From the NCBI GenBank assembly GCA_947383145.1, contig CANDCH010000004.1, positions 1-64,000 of the forward strand: a stretch of 64,000 nt of DNA. The letters run 5' to 3'. How positions within the stretch are numbered: position 1 is the first letter of the stretch; every line of letters begins with the position of its first letter. A model generated the notes under the pieces. That model searched no databases, was not told the origin of the DNA, and saw only the letters and a list, made by a program, of their open reading frames with translations. The stretch comes from an uncultured bacterium (GTDB lineage Bacteria; Bacillota; Clostridia; Oscillospirales; Oscillospiraceae). Below are positions 32,736 through 41,462 of the stretch, piece by piece. A program made the translations under genes and the position numbers.

Positions 32736-33428
32736 TCAGTTAAATTGCGCAAAATATGCCCCCGTCAGCGCCAAAGCCACCTTCCTCTGATAAGTATCCG
32801 TGCACAGCAGGGCGGCCTCCTCCCCGTTGCTGAGAAACCCGCACTCCACCAAGAGGGCCGGACAAGTGACGTGATCAAACAAATAGATACCGCTGGGAAT
32901 TGGCTTGGCCTTTCTGTCGTTATCCGGCGCCAGCATGCGGCGAAAAATTTCCTGGGTCCGCTCTCCCCACTGACGTCCAGAATCACCGCCGCTGAAAAAC
33001 ACCTGAGAACCGCTGTAACGAGGATCTGTAAAGTAATTCTGATGTACGCTGATCAATACCGCGTTGGGAACGCCTTCCACCATGGCAACCCGGTTTTTCA
33101 AGTCGGAAACCTTTTTCTGCCGGATGGTCTCCGCCCCGCCGCTGTGCAGCGAGACATCCTCCTGTCTGGTCAGCTGAGGCTCCACGCCCAAGAACACCAT
33201 CAGAATCTGAGTCTTGCGCACGATGGCCAGATTGATGCCGCTCTCCGTCTCCCCTGCCGCCGTACTGGCCCCGCCGTCCTCGCCGCCATGTCCGGCGTCC
33301 AGGATCAGCGTCTGATTTCCAGCCAACGCTGCGCCGGCGAACGCGGGCTCCGCCTGCCGTCCTCCCAGCCAGTTCACGCCTGCCAGTATACACAGGCATA
33401 GCGAAAGCAACAAAATATCCCGTTTCAT
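32736..33428 (-). CDS. cwlD: CwlD-like N-acetylmuramoyl-L-alanine amidase
   Basis: A 230-residue Amidase_3 enzyme. Signal anchor ILLLSLCLCILAGVNWLG at about 4-22; zinc site DAGHGGEDGGAS; HQNYF; catalytic VECGFLSN near the end. Its size and N-terminal anchor fit CwlD, which begins muramic-delta-lactam formation in the spore cortex. The ATG at 33428 has AAGGGGG ahead; the frame extends further upstream without a ribosome site. It lies 27 bases before radA. Confidence 0.85.
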   Translation of the reverse strand: MKRDILLLSLCLCILAGVNWLGGRQAEPAFAGAALAGNQTLILDAGHGGEDGGASTAAGETESGINLAIVRKTQILMVFLGVEPQLTRQEDVSLHSGGAETIRQKKVSDLKNRVAMVEGVPNAVLISVHQNYFTDPRYSGSQVFFSGGDSGRQWGERTQEIFRRMLAPDNDRKAKPIPSGIYLFDHVTCPALLVECGFLSNGEEAALLCTDTYQRKVALALTGAYFAQFN

Positions 33429-33483
33429 AAGCCGGCCCCCTTCTTCTCTACCATATGAGAGAGCGAACCGCTTCATACCAGCG

Positions 33484-34953
33484 TCACAGGTAGGAAAACA
33501 CCTCCGCGTGCCGCTGGGAAATGGCTACGGATACCTGGGAGAACCGTTTGGCCAGCCAGTCTTGCAAAACGGGGCAAACCACGTCTTCTGTCGGGAAATG
33601 GCCCGCGTCCACCAGGTTGAGGCCCATCGCCCGCGCCTCCAGAAACTGGTGGTACTTGACATCGGAGGTGACAAAGGTATCACAGCCCTGGGCCAGCGCA
33701 TCGGCCATAAACTCGGCACAGGCTCCGCCTCCTACGGCGACCATGCGGACGGGCTTTCCCCCGTCCACCAACCGAATGCCGTTTGCGCCCAGCAGCCGTT
33801 TGACCGCCATGGCAAAGTCATACAGGGGCTGCTCAGACACCAGACCCACCCGGCCGATACCATAGGGTCTCCCCTGTCCGTCCACCCCGGTTTGACGCAG
33901 CTGACCGATGTCGGTAAGCCCAAGGCGCAGGGCCAGCGCGTCGTTGACGCCCCCCTCCACCGCATCCAGGTTGGTATGGGCGCAGATGGCGGCAATTCCG
34001 TTTTCCGCCAATGACAAAAGAATTTTCCCAACGGAGGTCTGGTCGGTCATCGCTTTCACACCGCTGAAAATCACCGGGTGATGGGCTACGATAAGCTGTG
34101 CCCCCTGTCCAGCGGCCTCCTGGACAACCTCTTCGGTGATATCCAGCGATACCAGGATTTTGCTGACGTGGGACGCCTCACGGCCCACCAGAAAACCAGC
34201 GTTGTCAAAGTTCTCCTGCAGCTCAAAGGGAGCCTTTTCCTGTAAAAACGAGAGCACCTCGCCTACCGTCGTCATTTCCGTCAACTCCTCTCTCATGCTC
34301 CGAAGACCGTCAGCCGCCAGCCTCAACTGGCCGATGGCCTCCTGGTCAGGCATACGGGCGGCCCGATGCCCGCACAGCGCCTTCTCCACCTTTTTCTCCA
34401 TATGAGACAAGTATGAAAGCCGCAGCGGCCCCGGCCTGTTTACCCCGGCCCAGAGCTCTGCCGGAGTCAGCGGGGACATCATTCCGCCTTTGACAGTCCA
34501 ATTGGTATAAAGCTTTTTCCCTTCACAGGAAATATCCTCACTGAGAATGGCGTAGCCGTGGCCTTGCAGCCATTGGCGCAGTTGAGGAGCGCCGGTCATG
34601 GGCTGTAACAAAAGCAGCTTTTCCTCACGGGTCCATGGCGCGGCCTCCAGGATGGCGGCAATGGTCTCTCCGCCCATTCCGGCAATCACAACTGTGTCAA
34701 CCTCCTCCGGCCCAACCTGTGCCAGCCCGTTGCACAGCCGGAAGGAAATGCGCTCAGTCTGCCCGTACTGGCGGGCGGTATCCCTTGCCCGGTCCAGCGG
34801 CCCTTCCCGCAGATCTGCCGCGATGGCGCAATTGATCCGTTCGTGAAGCAGGAGCCACACCGGCAGGCGCCCATGGTCGGTTCCCACGTCCGCCAGCCTG
34901 GCGCCCTCCGGCACCTTACGGGCAATTGACATAAGCCTTGGCGATAGTTCCAC
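33484..34953 (-). CDS. TrmK-Nif3 fusion: tRNA m1A22 methyltransferase plus Nif3-like domain
   Basis: A 489-residue fusion. Residues 1-225 are TrmK: RLADVGTDHGRLPVWLL (SAM site), VIAGMGGETI, and LQPMTGAPQLRQWL. Residues from about 228 are a dinuclear-metal Nif3/YqfO protein: TTVGEVLSFLQEKAPFE, NAGFLVG, LIVAHHPVIF, CAHTNLDAV and DAGHFPTED with the metal ligands. In B. subtilis these are neighbouring genes (yqfN and yqfO). The internal Met just before TTVGEVL could be the old Nif3 start. The start is GTG 34953 after GGGAGGG. Confidence 0.9.
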   Translation of the reverse strand: MELSPRLMSIARKVPEGARLADVGTDHGRLPVWLLLHERINCAIAADLREGPLDRARDTARQYGQTERISFRLCNGLAQVGPEEVDTVVIAGMGGETIAAILEAAPWTREEKLLLLQPMTGAPQLRQWLQGHGYAILSEDISCEGKKLYTNWTVKGGMMSPLTPAELWAGVNRPGPLRLSYLSHMEKKVEKALCGHRAARMPDQEAIGQLRLAADGLRSMREELTEMTTVGEVLSFLQEKAPFELQENFDNAGFLVGREASHVSKILVSLDITEEVVQEAAGQGAQLIVAHHPVIFSGVKAMTDQTSVGKILLSLAENGIAAICAHTNLDAVEGGVNDALALRLGLTDIGQLRQTGVDGQGRPYGIGRVGLVSEQPLYDFAMAVKRLLGANGIRLVDGGKPVRMVAVGGGACAEFMADALAQGCDTFVTSDVKYHQFLEARAMGLNLVDAGHFPTEDVVCPVLQDWLAKRFSQVSVAISQRHAEVFSYL

Positions 34954-34983
34954 AGCCCTCCCCTCCCCTTCTCAGGATAAGCG

Positions 34984-35008
34984 AAAAGAGCGGAAGCTCC
35001 GCTCTTTT
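34984..35008. terminator. Terminator between the DUF1858 gene and the TrmK-Nif3 gene
   Basis: AAAAGAGCGGA (34984-34994) and TCCGCTCTTTT (34998-35008), loop AGC. The A/T ends allow function in both directions. Confidence 0.8.
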
Positions 35009-35020
35009 CTGTGCATTGTC

Positions 35021-35218
35021 TCAGGCCATGGAGGCGTTCAGCCGCTCCAGCAGGGCGTCCACATCCACGCCGTGGACCATGCAGGCCTGCTCGACAGTTT
35101 CCCCGCGAGAGGACGGGCAGCCCAGGCAGTGCATACCGATGGACAGGAAAATAGGAGCGGTATCGGGCGCGATATCTAAAATATCGCCGATGATCGTATC
35201 CTTTGTGATTTGAGCCAT
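35021..35218 (-). CDS. DUF1858-domain protein
   Basis: A 65-residue protein with the DUF1858 pattern: TIGDILDIAPDTAPIFLSIGMHCLGCPSS, then ETVEQACMVHGVD. The CxxC in the middle resembles hybrid-cluster-associated and ScdA-N-like domains and may bind iron-sulfur or nitric oxide, which is inference. It is free-standing, with a terminator after it. Confidence 0.88.
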   Translation of the reverse strand: MAQITKDTIIGDILDIAPDTAPIFLSIGMHCLGCPSSRGETVEQACMVHGVDVDALLERLNASMA

Positions 35219-35310
35219 GTCGGGATAACCTCCTTGCAGTTTTTGTCGAACCTGCTATAGTATACCCAAATCCACGGCGGTTTGCAAGTGTTTCCCGAAA
35301 AAAACAGCGC

Positions 35311-35345
35311 AAAAAAGATCACCGCAACGCCTGCGGTGATCTTTT
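35311..35345 (-). terminator. Terminator of tRNA-Gln
   Basis: On the minus strand AAAAGATCACCGC and GCGGTGATCTTTTTT form a stem (35345-35333 with 35325-35311) with a T6 end directly after the CCA. Confidence 0.85.
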
Positions 35346-35418
35346 GGCAGCGGATGAAGGATTCGAACCCTCACAAACAGAGTCAGAGTCTGGTGTGCTA
35401 CCATTACACTAATCCGCT
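35345..35418 (-). tRNA. tRNA-Gln (anticodon CTG), CCA encoded
   Basis: Acceptor stem AGCGGAT/ATCCGCT, discriminator G and encoded CCA. The anticodon loop CTCTGAC inside CAGA/TCTG gives CTG, which reads CAG. T arm GAGGG-TTCGAAT-CCTTC. All four arms form. Confidence 0.95.
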
Positions 35419-35449
35419 TCATTATCTGCTCTCTCAACGACCGAATGCT

Positions 35450-35477
35450 ATTATACCAGAACCCCGTCATTTGTCAA
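35450..35477 (-). promoter_or_regulatory. Promoter of tRNA-Gln
   Basis: Minus strand TTGACA (35477-35472) and TATAAT (35455-35450), 16-bp spacing. Both boxes are perfect. Confidence 0.85.
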
Positions 35478-35498
35478 CCCTTTTGTATAAAATTTTCT

Positions 35499-35532
35499 AA
35501 AAAAATCCCGGCGGTACTTTTTCCGCCGGGAT
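35499..35532 (-). terminator. Terminator of the fumarylacetoacetase-like gene
   Basis: ATCCCGGCGG and CCGCCGGGAT (35532-35523 with 35514-35505) followed on the minus strand by T7. It ends the proteostasis operon. Confidence 0.9.
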
Positions 35533-35536
35533 GTGC

Positions 35537-36289
35537 TCATATCACCTGATTTTTCAGGATTCCAATTCCTTCGATCTCGACTTCCACCACATCGCCGGGA
35601 ATCATGGGACCCACGCCCGCCGGGGTGCCGGTGGCGATCACATCCCCAGGCTCCAGCGTCATGGAGGCGGAGATGAATTCCAGAAGCTGCGGAACCGCAG
35701 TGATAAAATCAGCGGTGTCCCCCTGCTGAACAATTTTTCCGTTGAGCCGCGTGACCAGCTTCAGCGCATCAGACTCCACCTCGTCCGTCGCCCACGGCCC
35801 GATGGGACAGAACCCGTCCATGGACTTTCCCCTGGTCCACTGGCCGTCATGGCGCTGAACATCCCGGGCGGTCACATCGTTCAGGCAGGTATAGCCCAAC
35901 ACATAATCTGAAAAGTCTTTTACCTTTACACATTTTGCGCGACGGCGGATCACAATGCCCAGTTCCCCCTCATAATCCAACTGCTCCACAAAATCCGGCG
36001 CGTGTATCGCGCCTTCCGGCCGGTTAAGCGTATTGACGCCCTTGAGAAACAGCACCGGGAATCCGGGAGGCTCCGCTCCCATTTCCTTGGCATGTTCAGC
36101 ATAATTCTTTCCAACGCAGACAATTTTGCTGGGTTCGCAGGGCGCCAACAGCCTGCACTGGCAGAGGGGCAGCCTGCCCCCGTCATAATCCAAAGCTTCG
36201 TAGGGCGGGCGGGACAGGGTGAGCACATCCTCCCCCTTGACTACGCCCCAGCATGGAACTCCGTTCCGCTCAAATCGGACATATTTCAT
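35537..36289 (-). CDS. Fumarylacetoacetate hydrolase family protein
   Basis: A 250-residue FAH-fold enzyme. Metal site VGKNYAEHAKEMG, then DYEGELGIVI, TCLNDVTARDVQ and the C-terminal TGTPAGVGPM. Relatives include acylpyruvases and oxaloacetate tautomerases/decarboxylases, so the substrate is unclear. ATG 36289 has GGAGGG ahead; it starts 1 base after the engB stop and is the last gene of the tig-lon operon. Confidence 0.9.
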   Translation of the reverse strand: MKYVRFERNGVPCWGVVKGEDVLTLSRPPYEALDYDGGRLPLCQCRLLAPCEPSKIVCVGKNYAEHAKEMGAEPPGFPVLFLKGVNTLNRPEGAIHAPDFVEQLDYEGELGIVIRRRAKCVKVKDFSDYVLGYTCLNDVTARDVQRHDGQWTRGKSMDGFCPIGPWATDEVESDALKLVTRLNGKIVQQGDTADFITAVPQLLEFISASMTLEPGDVIATGTPAGVGPMIPGDVVEVEIEGIGILKNQVI

Positions 36290-36290
36290 G

Positions 36291-36884
36291 TCAGCCCTCC
36301 AAATGATCCAGAATCTGCCTAAGGAGCTCTTCCTTTCCGTCCCCCTTCTCCGCGGAGAACAGGATGAGCGGCACGGAATCAGGAAGAGACAGCGTGTCAC
36401 AAATCAACTGTAAATTTCCTTCAACTTCGCTTCTTTTCAGCTTATCCAGCTTGTTCGCCGCCACAAGGAAGGGCTTGCCCGAGCTCAGAAAAACCTGAGC
36501 CATAGTGCAGTCATCTGCCGTAGGCTTATGCCGCGCGTCTACGATTAGTATTCCCAAGGCCATCCGGCCGGTGTCGGCAAACCACGATTCTATCAGGCGG
36601 CCCCAGCGGTCTCGCTCCTGTTTGGATACTTTTGCGTAGCCATACCCGGGTAAATCCACCAGATAGAGCTTTTTGTCAATGCAAAAGTAATTGATATGGG
36701 TGGTTTTTCCCGGCGCGGAGCCCACCCGGGCAAAGTTTTTACGGTTGAGTAGCCGGTTAATCACCGAGGACTTACCCACGTTGGAACGTCCCGCAAATAC
36801 CACCTGAGGCAGGCCGTCCCGTGGAAAATCCGCCGGCTTTGCCGCTGAGCGGATGAATTCCGCCATATTCCAGTTTACTGTCAT
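36291..36884 (-). CDS. engB: Ribosome biogenesis GTPase EngB (YsxC)
   Basis: A 197-residue TrmE-Era-like GTPase. G1 GRSNVGKSS near residue 32; G2/G3 GKTTHINYF and DLPGYGYAK; G4 NKLDKLK; G5 near LILFSAEKGDG. It acts in late 50S subunit assembly. It follows lon by 9 bases, the usual neighbourhood in Firmicutes. Confidence 0.95.
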   Translation of the reverse strand: MTVNWNMAEFIRSAAKPADFPRDGLPQVVFAGRSNVGKSSVINRLLNRKNFARVGSAPGKTTHINYFCIDKKLYLVDLPGYGYAKVSKQERDRWGRLIESWFADTGRMALGILIVDARHKPTADDCTMAQVFLSSGKPFLVAANKLDKLKRSEVEGNLQLICDTLSLPDSVPLILFSAEKGDGKEELLRQILDHLEG

Positions 36885-36893
36885 GACCGCCCC

Positions 36894-39317
36894 TCACTGA
36901 CGCAGATTTACTGTGTGTCCGACGGTTCTAGGCGCCTCCGGGAGCTGACGCGAAGCATGGCCCGCCTGCGCGGGCAGCGCTCCGGCGATGGCCTGCGACA
37001 GCACCTCGTCCACCTGCTTCACCGGCACGAAGGTGAGGGCGTTCCGAACCGTTTGGTCAATCTCCTCCAGGTCTTTCACATTGTCCGCCGGAATAATCAC
37101 GGTGGTCATGCCGCTGCGCAGAGCGCCCATGGTTTTTTCCCTCAGGCCGCCGATGGCCAGCACCCGTCCGCGAAGGGTGATCTCCCCCGTCATGGCCAAA
37201 TCCCGCCGCACAGGCGCGCCGGTGAGGGCGGACACCATGGCGGTGGCGATTGCGATTCCGGCAGAGGGACCGTCCTTGGGCACTGCTCCCTCCGGGAAAT
37301 GGACATGCACATCCTTTGTACTGTAAAAATCCGGGTCAACGCCCAGCTGAACCGCCCGGCTGCGGATATAGGACAGCGCGGCCTTGGCGGACTCTTTCAT
37401 CACGTCGCCCAGGTTTCCGGTGAGGGCCACCTTACCCGTCCCAGGCACCACATTGACCTCCACCTCCAACAGCTCGCCGCCCACGGACGTCCAGGCCAGA
37501 CCGTTGACGACGCCAATCAGAGGCTCCCGGCCGGAGTCCTCCTTTTGATAGCGGCGCGGCCCGAGAAAGTCTTTTAAATTCTCATCTGTAATGTTTATTT
37601 GCTTTACAGATTTTGACACGATTTGAGCCGCGGCCTTCCGGCAAAGAGCCGCAAGCTTCCGTTCCAAAAGGCGGACGCCGGACTCCTTTGTATAGCCTGC
37701 GATGAGCTCCTCCAGCCCGCGGTCGCTGATTTTCAGCTTTGCTCTGCTCAAGCCGTGGCGCTTCAGCTCTCTGGGCAGCAGGTGGCGCTTGGCAATTTGC
37801 AGCTTCTCCTTGTCGGTATAGCTGGGCAGCTCAATGACCTCCATTCGGTCCAGCAGGGGCCTTGGAATGGTATCGGTTGCATTGGCTGTGGTAATAAACA
37901 TCACCTCGGACAGGTCGAAGGGCAGCTCCAAATAGTGGTCGCGGAAGGTACTGTTCTGCTCTGCGTCCAGCACCTCCAGCAGGGCGGCCGCCGGGTCTCC
38001 CCGGTGGTCGCTGCCCACCTTGTCGATCTCATCCAGAAGCAGCACCGGGTTGGCGCTTCCCGCCTGCCTGATCCCGGCGATAATACGGCCCGGCATTGCC
38101 CCCACATAGGTTTTGCGGTGGCCCCGGATATCCGCCTCATCCCGGATGCCCCCCAGAGAAATGCGGGCCAGCTTCCGGTTCATTGCCTTTGCCACGCTCA
38201 TGGCGATGGATGTCTTGCCCACGCCGGGCGGTCCCACAAGGCAGATAATCTGTCCTTTCAGGTCAGGGGCCAGCTGCTTCACCGCCACAAATTCCAAAAT
38301 ACGCTCCTTCACCTTTTCCAGGCCGAAATGGTCCGCGTCCAGCGCCTTGGATACCGCCGCCACGTTGACCCGTTCCCGGGTTCTCGCCTGCCAAGGCAGC
38401 TCCAGGCAGGTGTCCAGATAAGTGCGGATGACCGCCGCCTCCGAGGAACCATAGGGCTGCTTTTCCAGGTGCTTTACCTCCTTGAGCAGCTTTTCCCGCA
38501 CCTCGTCCGGCAGCTTCGCATGGGCGATCTGACGGCGGTAGCCGGCGGTTTCATCGTCCTCCTCCTCGCCCTCCCCCAGTTCCCGCTGGATCACCCGCAG
38601 CTGCTCCCGCAAAAAGTAGCTGCGCTGGCTCACGGCAATCTGCTCGTGTATTTGAGCGGCCAGTTCGCTCTCAACCTCCAGAATTTCCACCTCACGGCCC
38701 AGAATGCGGCACAGCCGGTCCAACCGGCGGGCGGGACGGAGCTCCTCCAGCACAGACTGCTTATCCTCCACACGCAAGGGGAGGTTTTGGGCGGCGTAGT
38801 CCGCAATATAGCCCGGGTCGTCGCTGGCCAGCAACCTCAGATAAATCTCCGGAGGCACCCGGTCCGACAACTCTGTGTACCGCTCCATCTGGTTGTAAAC
38901 CTGCCGGATTGCCGCCTCCGTCCGGGGAGAATTCCCCTTGGAGGGGGCGGGCTCCGCCAAATACTCCACCTCGGCGGTAATATACGGCTCGGAGGACGCC
39001 AAGCGAACCAGCCGGCCGCGGCGGCGTCCCTCCACCATCACCCGGACGCCGCTCTCCGGCAGACGGAGAATCTGCTTCACATCCGCCACAGTCCCGATGG
39101 CGTACAAGTCGCTTTGGGCCGGATTTTCCACTGTCAAATCCCGCTGGGTTACCAGAAAGATCTCCCGGTTTTCCTCCATCGCCTCCTCCAAGGCCTGAAT
39201 TGACGCAGCGCGGCCCACGTCAAAATGAAGGGTCAGCTGAGGAAATACGGTCAGGCCCCGCAGGGCCAGAACAGGAATCATAACAGTCTCCGATGCTGCC
39301 GTCTGCATATCCGTCAT
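36894..39317 (-). CDS. lon: ATP-dependent protease Lon
   Basis: A 807-residue LonA protease. N-terminal substrate domain (1-210, LALRGLTVFPQLTLHFDVGR), coiled coil, AAA+ module with Walker A GPPGVGKTS near 362 and Walker B LLLDEIDK, and protease domain with catalytic Ser in KDGPSAGIAIATA near 683 and the Lys about 40 residues on. It degrades misfolded and regulatory proteins in the cytoplasm. No membrane anchor, so not LonB. Confidence 0.95.
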   Translation of the reverse strand: MTDMQTAASETVMIPVLALRGLTVFPQLTLHFDVGRAASIQALEEAMEENREIFLVTQRDLTVENPAQSDLYAIGTVADVKQILRLPESGVRVMVEGRRRGRLVRLASSEPYITAEVEYLAEPAPSKGNSPRTEAAIRQVYNQMERYTELSDRVPPEIYLRLLASDDPGYIADYAAQNLPLRVEDKQSVLEELRPARRLDRLCRILGREVEILEVESELAAQIHEQIAVSQRSYFLREQLRVIQRELGEGEEEDDETAGYRRQIAHAKLPDEVREKLLKEVKHLEKQPYGSSEAAVIRTYLDTCLELPWQARTRERVNVAAVSKALDADHFGLEKVKERILEFVAVKQLAPDLKGQIICLVGPPGVGKTSIAMSVAKAMNRKLARISLGGIRDEADIRGHRKTYVGAMPGRIIAGIRQAGSANPVLLLDEIDKVGSDHRGDPAAALLEVLDAEQNSTFRDHYLELPFDLSEVMFITTANATDTIPRPLLDRMEVIELPSYTDKEKLQIAKRHLLPRELKRHGLSRAKLKISDRGLEELIAGYTKESGVRLLERKLAALCRKAAAQIVSKSVKQINITDENLKDFLGPRRYQKEDSGREPLIGVVNGLAWTSVGGELLEVEVNVVPGTGKVALTGNLGDVMKESAKAALSYIRSRAVQLGVDPDFYSTKDVHVHFPEGAVPKDGPSAGIAIATAMVSALTGAPVRRDLAMTGEITLRGRVLAIGGLREKTMGALRSGMTTVIIPADNVKDLEEIDQTVRNALTFVPVKQVDEVLSQAIAGALPAQAGHASRQLPEAPRTVGHTVNLRQ

Positions 39318-39387
39318 TGAGGGTCACTCCTTTCCGTGCTCAAAAGAGGGGCAGGCCGCCGCCCACCCCTCCAAAATGATATTCCTG

Positions 39388-40701
39388 TCAGGAAACATTT
39401 CCTCTGGGAGGAGCCTGTCCTCCCTTTTCGGCACGAAGCGCCGCCGCGCCCAGCCGGGGCCGCGCGGGGCGGCCCTCCTGACGGTGGATTTCCGCGCCGT
39501 CCTCTCCCCGGATGGCCTCGGCCGTAACGGTCACCTTGGCGATGCTGGGGTCGGAGGGGGCGTCGTACATCACCGGGGTCATGACTTCCTCCAGCACCGC
39601 CCGCAGCCCCCGGGCGCCGATTTTGCGCTCCAGCGCCTTATCGGCGGCGGCGTCCAGCGCCTCGGGAGTGAACTCCAGATCCACGTTGTCATAGTCCATC
39701 AGGCATTTATACTGCTTCACCAGAGCGTTTTTCGGCTCGGTAAGGATGCGGACCAACTGCCCACGGTCCAGCGCCTTTAACGTGGTGATAATAGGCAGAC
39801 GGCCCACCAGCTCGGGGATGATGCCGAACTTCAGCAGGTCGTGGGGCTGGACATCCTTCAGCGCGTCCTCCCGCTCCCGCTCCGCCGCCGTTTTGACATC
39901 GGAGCCAAAGCCGATGGTCTTTTGGTCCAGCCGGCGCTCAATGATCTTGTCCAGGCCGTCAAAGGCGCCGCCGCAGATAAACAGGATATTCTTGGTGTCG
40001 ATCTGTAAAAACTCCTGATGGGGGTGTTTGCGCCCGCCCTGAGGAGGCACATTGGCCACAGTGCCCTCCAGGATTTTCAACAGCGCCTGCTGCACGCCTT
40101 CGCCGGACACGTCCCGGGTGATGGAGGTGTTCTCGCTCTTGCGCGCGATTTTGTCAATCTCATCCACATAGATGATGCCCCGCTGGGCCAGCTCGATGTC
40201 GTAATCGGCGGCCTGGACCAGGCGCAGCAAAATGTTTTCCACATCGTCGCCCACATAGCCCGCCTCGGTGAGGGTGGTGGCGTCGGCAATGGCAAATGGC
40301 ACCTTCAAAATGCGGGCCAAGGTCTGGGCAAACAGGGTCTTGCCGCAGCCGGTGGGGCCAATCATGAGGATATTGCTCTTTTGCAGCTCCACATTGTCCC
40401 CGCCGCCGAAATAGATACGCTTATAGTGGTTGTACACAGCCACAGACAGCGCCTTTTTCGCGTTGTCCTGGCCGATGATATACTCGTCCAGCACCGCCAC
40501 CATCTCTTTGGGGGTTGGGATCACGTCTGGGATATCGGGCGCGACAGGGTCCTCATCCGGCTCATCCCCCAGGATGTTCACACACAGCCGGACGCACTCG
40601 TTGCAGATATAAGCGCCCGGACCGGCGATGATACGCTCCACCTGCTCCTGATGCTTGCCGCAGAAGGAGCAGCGGACCGATTTGTAGTCGTCTCTTGCCA
40701 T
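39388..40701 (-). CDS. clpX: ClpXP unfoldase ClpX
   Basis: A 437-residue AAA+ unfoldase. C4 zinc domain [19 protein letters not shown] with YICNEC; Walker [10 protein letters not shown] near 118; Walker B VDEIDKIA; pore loop GYVGDDVE; the IGF loop for ClpP docking in KTIGFGSDV. The C-terminal 25 residues ([19 protein letters not shown]) are a Gly/Ala/Arg-rich tail longer than usual. ATG 40701 has AAAGGAA ahead. Confidence 0.95.
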   Translation of the reverse strand: MARDDYKSVRCSFCGKHQEQVERIIAGPGAYICNECVRLCVNILGDEPDEDPVAPDIPDVIPTPKEMVAVLDEYIIGQDNAKKALSVAVYNHYKRIYFGGGDNVELQKSNILMIGPTGCGKTLFAQTLARILKVPFAIADATTLTEAGYVGDDVENILLRLVQAADYDIELAQRGIIYVDEIDKIARKSENTSITRDVSGEGVQQALLKILEGTVANVPPQGGRKHPHQEFLQIDTKNILFICGGAFDGLDKIIERRLDQKTIGFGSDVKTAAEREREDALKDVQPHDLLKFGIIPELVGRLPIITTLKALDRGQLVRILTEPKNALVKQYKCLMDYDNVDLEFTPEALDAAADKALERKIGARGLRAVLEEVMTPVMYDAPSDPSIAKVTVTAEAIRGEDGAEIHRQEGRPARPRLGAAALRAEKGGQAPPRGNVS

Positions 40702-40727
40702 ATTCTGGTCTTCCTTTCGGGAAAGCA

Positions 40728-40761
40728 CCAAAGAGCGGAGACGCATTCCCCCGCTCTTTGG
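40728..40761 (-). terminator. Hairpin between clpP and clpX
   Basis: An 11-bp perfect inverted repeat (40728-40738 with 40751-40761) with a 12-base loop. The T tract is poor, so partial termination or an RNA-processing site is more likely than full termination. Confidence 0.5.
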
Positions 40762-40766
40762 CTTAC

Positions 40767-41348
40767 TCAGCGATTGGTGATGATCTTATCAATGAGGCCG
40801 TACTCCAGGGCCTCCTCGGCGGTCATGAAGTTGTCCCGCTCACAGTCTGCGGTGACTTGTTCCACATTTCTGCCGCAGTTGTCGGCCAGAATGACATTCA
40901 TCCGCTTCTTGATGATCTCCAGCCGCTTCAGATGGATGGCCATGTCAGTGATCTGGCCCTGGGTCCCGGCGGAGGGCTGGTGGATCATGATCTCAGCGTT
41001 GGGCAGGGCCAGCCGCTTGCCTTTGGTCCCGGAAGACAACAGGAATGCGGCCATACTGGCCCCCATCCCGATGCAGATGGTGGACACATCGCATTTGATG
41101 TACTGCATGGTGTCGTAGATGGCCATGCCGTCGGTGATGGAGCCGCCGGGGCTGTTGATATAGAACTGGATGTCCTTGTCCGGGTCCTGGGCCTCCAGGT
41201 AGAGCAGCTGGGCCACCACCAGGGACGCGGTGGTGGCGTTGACCTCCTCGCCCAGGAACACAATGCGGTCGTTGAGCAGCCTGGAAAAAATGTCATAGGA
41301 CCGCTCGCCGCGGCTCGTCTGTTCGACTACATAAGGAACTAAACTCAT
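40767..41348 (-). CDS. clpP: ClpP protease subunit
   Basis: A 193-residue serine protease. Catalytic Ser in [11 protein letters not shown] near 98 and His in MIHQPSAG near 122; the Asp is in the C-terminal third. N-terminus [30 protein letters not shown] lies 8 bases before ATG 41348. It forms the tetradecameric chamber that works with ClpX. Confidence 0.96.
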   Translation of the reverse strand: MSLVPYVVEQTSRGERSYDIFSRLLNDRIVFLGEEVNATTASLVVAQLLYLEAQDPDKDIQFYINSPGGSITDGMAIYDTMQYIKCDVSTICIGMGASMAAFLLSSGTKGKRLALPNAEIMIHQPSAGTQGQITDMAIHLKRLEIIKKRMNVILADNCGRNVEQVTADCERDNFMTAEEALEYGLIDKIITNR

Positions 41349-41462
41349 GGTGCTTCTCCTTTCAGATGGGGGAATATACGTCATGGCTTCCGGCGCTGGC
41401 TATTATGCCCAGGTCCCGGCGGCGCTTATTCCCTTCCGCTCTCAAAAAGGCGCGGACTCTGC

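Noticed and set aside
37623-39203. 526-codon plus-strand frame antisense to lon (similar long frames antisense to hsdM and to the hybrid kinase)
   Set aside because: Composition shadows of GC-rich genes: rich in His, Arg, Gln and Leu, without domains, while the other strand has clear motifs.
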